Shown piece by piece: positions 20,601 through 23,714 of a stretch of DNA of 23,714 nt. How positions within the stretch are numbered: the stretch's first letter is position 1; each line of letters opens with the position of its first letter. This DNA comes from Acanthaster planci (Eukaryota; Echinodermata; Asteroidea; Valvatida; Acanthasteridae). The stretch lies in assembly GCF_001949145.1 (NCBI RefSeq), contig NW_019091654.1, positions 453,200-476,913 on the forward strand, read 5' to 3'. Under the pieces are notes generated by a model. That model was not told the DNA's origin, did no database searches, and saw nothing but the letters and a program-made list of their open reading frames with translations. Both the position numbers and the translations under genes were made by a program.

Positions 20601-23213
20601 AGTCTCCCTCGAACTTCTCGTTGTGAGCAGAAACAGCTAACTCATATGCCGTTGCCGGGTTCAGCTTGTCCTTTGTGAATGGTGGCGCCGTTTCCTCGTC
20701 TTTCTCGTATTGATCCGATGAAGAAAAGACCTTGGAACTTACCTAAAGTGATAACATTCCAAGGTTAAAAAGATTGGATCTGATCAGAATACAATAAAGT
20801 TGCATGATTGAGATGACACTTTAATCTGTGGCAACCATTGGTGAGAGTTTTCAGTAGGCCTAAGGGAACAAAGAGCGTTCAATTAAATTACTAAAATCTT
20901 GAATATGTGTATCCCTTTTGCCAACTCAACTGGCTGCTCTAAAAGAATTTTCATTGGACGATCAGAAAATTAGACGATCGGAAAATGAGGCTTAATAAGC
21001 GATTATTAAAGCGGCCATTAAAGAACATACTATGTAGTGGGAAATATGTCCTTTTGGGTTTTGTGGCGGGTTCCAATCTAGAGTAATTGTCGTTTCGGTT
21101 GTATTTTTCACTCGAAGATTCTGCACAGGCCCAGGAACTGTGGGAGAAAAAGTAACAAGTGAGCATAAATCAATGATACTTTATATAGGTGGACTTGAGC
21201 CAAGACGAGCCTCGGTTTTGAATCGTTGAAAATGTGCAATGGAAAGTTGACAGTCAGAACAACACTTCGAAGTTCGAAAATATTTGCTTACAGATAACAT
21301 TGGAAACGTTCGCAAACGACATGAAAAGCCAAGGGCTTTTATACTGTCACAAGTTGGAATACTCGTTCCGTCCTGGTTAAATTCAGAGTGAGAACATCAG
21401 TAAGATAAATGAAGATTCGAGAATGCTTTCCCGATGCATTGCTGCTGCTTTTATCACCTCGTTTCACAGCCCTGGCTTTGATTGATTATACTATTTTCCT
21501 TCCCAATTTCTTCTAGAGCCTCCCAATTTCGCTTTTAAGACCTTCTGCCTTTTGGATCTCCAGCTTTGTGCATTCTACCACTTTTCATCCTTTTGGCTAC
21601 TGTACAGTGAGTTTGTTGGCTAAATGCTAAACAGTCGTTCAGTCTATATATTCCCTTCATATTTAAGCATTCTGCAAAACCTATTAGATATTCTTTGAAA
21701 AGCTTAACAACAATTAACGTGAAGCTATACTTTACACTGATAGTTGGCTCATCTTAATAAATTTGATCTCTTTTAGTGTGATTATGTAATGAAATGCTTT
21801 CTATGCTTGACGGAGTAGAGTGCGGAATCGGAATTGTTGAAAACTTAATAGCATTGCTTATCCTACTTCCAATCTTGGTTGTGGCGTTGACTTCCTGACT
21901 CCACGGACCCGCACCCACGGACGTCTCAGCTTGCACCTGACCAAGCACCATTTAACGAAAACAAAATTTGTCGATTAAACCGCTTTCAGAGTCTGTGTTT
22001 CTTCTTGCACTGACAAATCATCTTTTGTGCTCTTTCTCTCCTAAGAGTCAATAAGTGCTCCCGACAGGAAACATAACCACATTTGGCAGTTTTTAGATCG
22101 GTCGTTTTCCTTTCGAGTTGCAAAATGCAATTTCCAAACTTGGGAAACGTTTTTTTTTTCTGAAACTGTCGAGCTAAATACCTGAACATAGTAGGTCACA
22201 TTGGTGTCAAGACTCATTATACTATACACCAATGGAGTCACATCAGTATCTGTCTTGTTTTTTGTCTCTCCATCCCTCCGGTATCGCACATTGTACTGGG
22301 TGATGATTCCTTGTGGAGGATCGGGCTCTGACCACTTGACAGTGATTGAAACGTCATCAACATTCTGAATGGCAACATTTAGAGGAACCGTTGGCTCTGT
22401 TTAAAATGAAAAACAAAAATCATCAATATTCACAGGTCACACTGAAGCAAAGCTGACGGAAAGCACATCAGAAGGTTGTAATAACCCCCGGGGTCAAGTA
22501 CATTTAGTTCTTAAACTCTAATTACCCGCTTCCAGGGTTTTTCCAGTTACGACTTCGCTGTACGGCCCAGTTCCTGCACTGGTATTTGCAGCAACTTGAA
22601 AACTGTAATTTGTGAAAGGGATTAATTGAGGTATTGTCACTGATTTAAATGCTGTGTCATCCAGGATGGTTGGACCCCTTCCACTCAGCTTGTATACGTA
22701 GCCAGTGATGATACCACCTCGGCTTCCACACGGTGGCGGGCTCCAAGAGAAACTCAATTGTCGCTTGTTCCGCACAAGGAGTGTAACGTTTTCGGGTGAG
22801 GCAGACGGTTCTGAATGCAAAGGAAAACAGGAAATGCAAATTACACGTTTTGTTGAAAAAGATCCGGATTGCAAAACCTCCTTATTTACAGGCTTCATGG
22901 TTCACTTGCTCCGTTTTTTTACCTCTGGTACTTGTCGTAACATCTTTCTCTTCTGCTGATCCGTGATTTCCATCCACAAAGGCCTTGACTCGCATCCTGT
23001 ACATCGAGTTAGCCATCAGATCAGATATTACCGTCACATTAGTTCCAGAGCACATGCAGTGCTGCAAGTAGTTAATTGGGCTGATGGGTTGGCATCCCTC
23101 TTTGTTAAGCAATGCATACTCCACAGAGTAATTGGCACAATTCACTTCACGCCAGGTGAGTGTTACACTGACGGAATCGTAAGAAGTTATAATCACAGGT
23201 GAAACGGACGGAT
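8418..23213 (-). CDS. Receptor-type tyrosine-protein phosphatase, 3' 27 exons (type II-like: FN3 - TM - D1 - D2)
   Basis: Single-pass cell-surface enzyme that removes phosphate from phosphotyrosine of cytoplasmic substrates. Joining the 27 exons gives 3803 coding bases, 1266 residues plus TAG, entering in phase 1. Layout by residue: FN3 domains 1-96, 97-191, 192-286 and 287-381; membrane-proximal RPTP module 382-510; transmembrane helix 523-545; basic juxtamembrane segment from 546; D1 about 635-910; D2 about 946-1205; tail to 1266. D1 has KNRY (680-683), WPD (817-819), HCSAGVGR (Cys849, Arg855) and Gln893, so it should be active. D2 has WPS and HCMDGLGS and should be inactive. The extracellular part carries about ten N-glycosylation sequons. 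The membrane-proximal module (YLAAELP, FVVGD, YNAPLE) and phrases in D1 (YVNVIAYDHSRVVL, PPEYPAPVLNFL) resemble the LAR (R2A) and MAM-type (R2B) families; I cannot choose between them because the N-terminus, which would show Ig or MAM domains, is outside the window. Confidence 0.9.
8652..9175. other. Last RPTP intron, with clustered TAGGCCTA palindromes
   Basis: No exon seen. TAGGCCTA-like motifs recur: GGCCTAG near 8741 and 8765, TAGGCCTATA near 8849, and TAGGCCCTAGTT near 8922 and ACTAGGCCCTAGTT near 8976. The sequence CTAGGCCTAG..TATAGGCCTAG forms an inverted repeat around 8740-8772. Confidence 0.6.
9176..9311 (-). CDS. RPTP exon 26: D2 degenerate P-loop
   Basis: 136 bp, phase 2 to 0, exactly the length of its D1 counterpart. 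Acceptor TGTTTGTAG, donor TCTGAG|GTAAGT. Completes HC-MDGLGSTSVF (Ser1149 where the phosphate-binding Arg should be), then VDVFQAVHRLR and NMMYSE (Tyr1187 for the Q-loop Gln). Confidence 0.92.
9607..9644. repeat. Hairpin-forming inverted repeat
   Basis: TCGCACC (9607-9613) pairs with GGTGCGA (9638-9644). Between them TTTTAGCGAAGCGCGGCAAAA is itself a near-palindrome (TTTT.GCG..GCGC.AAAA), so the whole forms a long imperfect stem. GC-rich against AT-rich surroundings; function unknown. Confidence 0.7.
9838..10388. other. Assembly gap (551 N)
   Basis: A run of N within the intron. Eight C bases follow at 10389-10396, so a homopolymer or repeat may have stopped assembly. Confidence 1.
10940..11180. 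repeat. Possible dispersed repeat with G/C runs
   Basis: Contains CCCAAATTTGGGCGGGGGGC near 10966 and GGGAAGGGCACTGGCCCCCG near 11131, compositionally unlike nearby intron. It lacks recognisable ends or target-site duplication. The call rests on composition alone. Confidence 0.25.
11239..11387 (-). CDS. RPTP exon 25: D2 degenerate WPD loop
   Basis: 149 bp, phase 0 to 2. Acceptor TCTTTCAG, donor CTGCAT|GTATGT. Contains ITQFQYHDWPSNEDVP, with Ser1111 where the general acid Asp should be, and ends AVHC (Cys1143 kept). Confidence 0.9.
11388..11836. other. RPTP intron, nothing seen
   Basis: Ordinary AT-rich intron; the open frame at 11533-11739 (+) has no recognisable protein character. Confidence 0.6.
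11837..11971 (-). CDS. RPTP exon 24: D2
   Basis: 135 bp, phase 0 to 0. Acceptor TCTCAATAAG; donor chosen as GTACTG|GTAAAT. Use of AAA|GTACTG would shorten the product by two residues without changing frame. Reads CRYWPEQGTIDFGPLLVELI, then ERNFTLRNTKTK. Confidence 0.87.
11972..13051. other. RPTP intron, nothing clearly functional
   Basis: AT-rich, with two close TGCATGCA-type palindromes (near 12218 and 12232) and a CTCF-like motif on the minus strand (12180-12193). No exon seen; flanking phases 0 and 0 join directly. Confidence 0.6.
13052..13186 (-). CDS. RPTP exon 23: D2
   Basis: 135 bp, phase 0 to 0. Acceptor TTTCGTAAG, donor GACAAG|GTACGA. Reads GYRKKNMYIGTQMPMPNTVS, then DFWRMVYDHKVPTIVML. 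It equals in length the sum of D1 exons 15 and 16. Confidence 0.92.
13187..13619. other. RPTP intron, nothing seen
   Basis: The plus-strand frame 13341-13748 runs antisense through an exon at its right end and otherwise has no protein character. Confidence 0.6.
13620..13696 (-). CDS. RPTP exon 22: D2
   Basis: 77 bp, phase 1 to 0, the same length and phases as its D1 counterpart at 16813-16889. Acceptor CTTCACAG, donor ATGCCA|GTAAGT. Ends KDSDYINATFMP, the D2 form of the SDYINAxxI motif. Confidence 0.9.
13930..14020 (+). repeat. A-rich CAAAA low-complexity tract
   Basis: About 90 bases of GAGAGA followed by irregular ACAAAA repeats, then a G-rich segment (14033-14070). It could be a transposon tail, but I see no body or target-site duplication. 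It lies in the intron after exon 21 (13697-14150). Confidence 0.7.
14151..14250 (-). CDS. RPTP exon 21: D2 start, KNRY loop
   Basis: 100 bp, phase 0 to 1. Acceptor TTTTGTTCAG, donor GTTCCAA|GTGAGT. Contains FPENKDKNRYPDFVP, so D2 keeps the phosphotyrosine-recognition Tyr (residue 973). Confidence 0.9.
14251..14579. other. RPTP intron, nothing seen
   Basis: No exon, repeat or structured element recognised between the D1-D2 linker exon and the first D2 exon. Confidence 0.6.
14580..14729 (-). CDS. RPTP exon 20: D1 last helix and D1-D2 linker
   Basis: 150 bp, phase 0 to 0. Acceptor TTTTCAAG, donor TTTGCG|GTAAGT. Starts DQYKFIFDALLAASVTGDT, the closing helix of a PTP domain, and ends TGLQLQFA, the usual start of the linker to D2. 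Confidence 0.9.
14893..15028 (-). CDS. RPTP exon 19: D1 P-loop and Q-loop
   Basis: 136 bp, phase 2 to 0. Acceptor GTTACCACAG, donor ACGCCG|GTAAGT. Completes HC-SAGVGRTG (Arg855 binds phosphate), then VDVFGFVYQMRQNR and MVQTP with the Q-loop Gln893. All catalytic residues of D1 are present. Confidence 0.94.
15029..15369. other. RPTP intron, nothing seen
   Basis: Splits the D1 P-loop between Cys849 and Ser850. No other feature noted. Confidence 0.6.
15370..15521 (-). CDS. RPTP exon 18: D1 WPD loop to catalytic Cys
   Basis: 152 bp, phase 0 to 2. Acceptor TAAATCAG, donor CTGCAG|GTGGGG. Contains VKQFHYTTWPD (general acid Asp819), PPEYPAPVLNFLRLV and VHC, the catalytic nucleophile Cys849. Confidence 0.94.
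15814..15933 (-). CDS. RPTP exon 17: D1
   Basis: 120 bp, phase 0 to 0. Acceptor TGAAAATAG, donor CACGAG|GTATTA. Reads VKCLQYWADTG, then DYTIRNFCIHE, matching the KCxxYW element and the central strands of PTP domains. Confidence 0.92.
15934..16315. other. RPTP intron, nothing seen
   Basis: Contains the 82-codon minus-strand frame 16050-16298, which has neither splice phases that fit nor PTP similarity. Confidence 0.6.
16316..16413 (-). CDS. RPTP exon 16: D1
   Basis: 98 bp, phase 1 to 0. Acceptor CTTTTACAG, donor GGCAAG|GTACCT. Reads GPNKASIKDIWRMVWQ, then IVMLTNPVENGK, the conserved DxWRMxW and IVMLT motifs. Confidence 0.92.
16558..16594 (-). CDS. RPTP exon 15: 37-bp D1 exon
   Basis: Phase 0 to 1. 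Acceptor GTCTTTCAG, donor AGCCAAG|GTAAAC. Reads GYKSKGKYIASQ, the usual GY..YIA.Q motif of PTPs. Confidence 0.9.
16813..16889 (-). CDS. RPTP exon 14: D1
   Basis: 77 bp, phase 1 to 0. Acceptor TATATACAG, donor ATCAAT|GTAAGT. Reads YDHSRVVLEPIEG, then DPHSDYVNACYIN, the conserved PTP motif after KNRY. Confidence 0.93.
17076..17163 (-). CDS. RPTP exon 13: D1, phosphotyrosine-recognition loop
   Basis: 88 bp, phase 0 to 1. Acceptor TCTGTCACAG, donor TTGCAT|GTATGT. Contains NKAKNRYVNVIA; the Tyr of KNRY (residue 683) stacks on the substrate phosphotyrosine in known PTPs. Confidence 0.92.
17441..17691 (-). CDS. RPTP exon 12: juxtamembrane linker into D1
   Basis: 251 bp, phase 1 to 0. Acceptor GTTGCTTAG, donor TACAAG|GTAAGC. 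A low-complexity basic linker (QKQRRPLPKQRQNK) is followed by QPPPIRREDLAEYIRNKE, matching the helix that precedes D1 in LAR-type RPTPs. Confidence 0.9.
17692..18159. other. RPTP intron, nothing seen
   Basis: AT-rich, no exon or repeat recognised between the two juxtamembrane exons. Confidence 0.6.
18160..18242 (-). CDS. RPTP exon 11: basic juxtamembrane segment
   Basis: 83 bp, phase 2 to 1. Acceptor TCTGCAACAG, donor GATTCTG|GTATTT. With the split codon it reads KRRRASHGMHQ, then SDFPLNEKSLAVDS. RRAS fits the basophilic kinase (PKA) consensus RRxS. Confidence 0.85.
18533..18644 (-). CDS. RPTP exon 10: transmembrane helix
   Basis: 112 bp, phase 1 to 2. Acceptor TTTGTCACAG, donor CAAAAG|GTATGA. 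Encodes PGMSPGMSP followed by 23 uncharged residues rich in Val and Ile (residues 523-545) and the stop-transfer YKR. A 12-bp tandem duplication at 18611-18634 codes the PGMS repeat. Confidence 0.93.
18645..19030. other. RPTP intron with short inverted repeat
   Basis: CGTACCCTTAAGT (from about 18851) and ACTTAAGTACGGTACG (to about 18886) can pair imperfectly around a 7-base loop. No exon seen. Confidence 0.55.
19031..19070 (-). CDS. RPTP exon 9: 40-bp exon closing the membrane-proximal module
   Basis: Reads EAYVTYSTPLRVT; phase 0 to 1. Acceptor CTTATAG, donor GACAG|GTAATA. Too short to stand alone, but both splice sites and both phases fit its neighbours. Confidence 0.82.
19175..19418 (-). 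CDS. RPTP exon 8: membrane-proximal module, core
   Basis: 244 bp, phase 2 to 0. Acceptor TTCTTCAG, donor GAAACG|GTAAG. Contains YVVRVKTV, YLAAELP, KFVVGD, LYGVYYNAPLE and AEYEIRT. This order is characteristic of the membrane-proximal segment of LAR-type and MAM-type RPTPs. Confidence 0.92.
19475..19660 (+). pseudogene. Possible decayed C-terminal end of a non-LTR retrotransposon
   Basis: A GC-richer, coding-like patch inside the intron between exons 7 and 8. On the plus strand it reads EQSAQHVLTECPELRPPEDL, then ATTTWLEALSNTT and a stop at 19610-19612, then LLPLHTKEEMWGLPK and another stop. The pattern x-AxHVLxxCPxL resembles the zinc-knuckle-like C-terminus of reverse-transcriptase proteins of some non-LTR elements (typically AEHVLQxCP). 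The Cys pair upstream is not visible, so this is at most a broken fragment. It may instead be a chance frame. Confidence 0.35.
20046..20148 (-). CDS. RPTP exon 7: membrane-proximal module, start
   Basis: 103 bp, phase 1 to 2. Acceptor TTTTGTTAG, donor TTTGTGGA|GTAAG. Begins with a proline-rich linker (PPEPPQPLF), then NETTETTVTIGL, a degenerate FN3-like first strand. Confidence 0.88.
20149..20564. other. RPTP intron, nothing seen
   Basis: No exon or repeat recognised. Confidence 0.6.
20565..20742 (-). CDS. RPTP exon 6: FN3 domain d, second half
   Basis: 178 bp, phase 0 to 1. Acceptor CACTTTAG; donor ACAGACAA|GTTAGA. Contains the FN3 signature LNPATAYELAVSAHN followed by GDSASLVVFTKP. Confidence 0.9.
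21031..21137 (-). CDS. RPTP exon 5: FN3 domain d, first half
   Basis: 107 bp, phase 1 to 0. Acceptor TCTCCCACAG, donor TACATA|GTATGT. Reads PGPVQNLRVKNTT, then ITLDWNPPQNPKGHISHYI, a typical FN3 A-C strand region. Confidence 0.9.
21138..21866. other. RPTP intron, nothing seen
   Basis: Separates FN3 domain c from d. No exon or repeat recognised; flanking phases 1 and 1 join directly. Confidence 0.6.
21867..21936 (-). CDS. RPTP exon 4: FN3 domain c, last strands
   Basis: 70 bp, phase 0 to 1. Reads VQAETSVGAGPWSQEVNATT, completing strands F and G of domain c. Acceptor TTGGTCAG, donor TTGGAA|GTAGGA. Sequon NAT. Confidence 0.88.
22182..22396 (-). CDS. RPTP exon 3: FN3 domain c, first part
   Basis: 215 bp, phase 1 to 0. 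Starts after AAACAG; ends GTTCAG|GTATTT. Contains ITVKWSEPDPPQGIITQYNV and TNVTYYVQ; the domain continues in the next exon. Sequons are NKT and NVT. Confidence 0.92.
22526..22810 (-). CDS. RPTP exon 2: FN3 domain b
   Basis: 285 bp, phase 1 to 1. Starts after CATTCAG; ends GAAGCGG|GTAAT. Hallmarks are LSFSWSPPP and NYSFQVAANTSAGTGPYS, the canonical FN3 F-G region. Sequons are NVT, NYS and NTS. Confidence 0.92.
22923..23213 (-). CDS. RPTP exon 1 in window: FN3 domain a, cysteine-rich
   Basis: 291 bp, phase 1 to phase 1, one complete FN3 domain. Acceptor TTTTTTAG at the right; donor AGAG|GTAAAA at the left. FN3 hallmarks are VTLTW in strand B and MYRMRVKAF in strand F. Four cysteines (VNC, EGC, LQHC, MC) are unusual for FN3 and may form disulphides. 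Sequons are NYS and NVT. Confidence 0.85.
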
Positions 23214-23714
23214 CTAAAAAAGTAAACAAACAGGTGGTTTACGAATGGTCGACGTTAGGTCCTTTATTGACGCTCTTAAAATTACTTGGCTTCGCCGACT
23301 TCCGGTTTCAGAAGGTTCTGCATGGGCACACTTATGCCACAAACTTCTAGGTACTTAGCGTTTACTGTATATTGATGGTGGTTCCATCAACTTTTTGTTG
23401 TTTCGTAGTAATCAGTTTTGGGTCGATGTCATGAACTCTTGGCAGAAATCTTCTCCACGAAGTGTTTGCACTGAAATTCAGTTGAGTTGAAATGTGAAGT
23501 CTTTTGTTGTTACTTTTACAAATTCTCAGCGTGAAATTTGATCTGACATCCCAAGTTCGTGTTCTTGTATACTTTTGTACCTCCTGTAAACGGGCCTCTG
23601 GATCATTAGCATGCTCTGTGATGAGGAAAATGTCTAATGCCTGTTAAACGTGTGGGGATTATTACCTGTTGAATTTCATGTTAGAGAATACTGAGTCATC
23701 TGCAGGTGTACTTA
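23214..23714. other. Upstream RPTP intron, no exon seen
   Basis: The exon at 22923-23213 begins in phase 1, so a coding exon must lie further right. None with FN3, Ig or MAM character is visible before the window ends. Confidence 0.6.

Overview
This window is animal (metazoan) nuclear DNA: AT-rich non-coding sequence, short exons with GT..AG introns, dispersed transposon traces and one assembly gap of 551 N. Gene content and the frequent TACATGTA and TAGGCCTA palindromes suggest an aquatic invertebrate, perhaps a deuterostome such as an echinoderm, hemichordate or amphioxus. That placement is inference only.

Two protein-coding genes lie tail to tail. Bases 3-1445 (+) are the last 480 codons of a Mediator subunit 26 (MED26) gene, recognised by its conserved C-terminal block ending in ILPYICLD. 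From 23213 down to 8418 (-), 27 exons encode the C-terminal 1266 residues of a receptor-type protein tyrosine phosphatase (RPTP). In order it has four fibronectin type III (FN3) domains, a membrane-proximal RPTP module, one transmembrane helix, a basic juxtamembrane segment, phosphatase domain D1, phosphatase-like domain D2, and a tail of about 60 residues. Every exon junction was placed by hand and the phases agree through the whole chain. The 5' end of the gene lies to the right of the window.

D1 keeps all the catalytic elements (KNRY, WPD, HCSAGVGRTG, QT). D2 has lost three of them (WPS, HCMDGLGS, Tyr for the Q-loop Gln) and should be a dead pseudophosphatase. D1 and D2 share the same intron positions and phases and several identical exon lengths, a preserved record of an internal tandem duplication.

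The roughly 7 kb between the two stop codons (1446-8417) has no convincing gene. It holds a well-defined 245-bp miniature inverted-repeat transposon (6442-6686) with 46-bp terminal inverted repeats and an 8-9 bp target-site duplication, and a 22-bp tandem repeat (6978-7038). The RPTP introns hold the gap (9838-10388), a hairpin (9607-9644), a cluster of TAGGCCTA palindromes, and a coding-like patch (19475-19660) that may be the decayed end of a non-LTR retrotransposon.

The two genes have no evident shared function: one is a nuclear transcription co-activator subunit, the other a cell-surface phosphatase. I found no entirely new system. The most interesting items are the degenerate D2, the duplicated exon architecture and the transposon.
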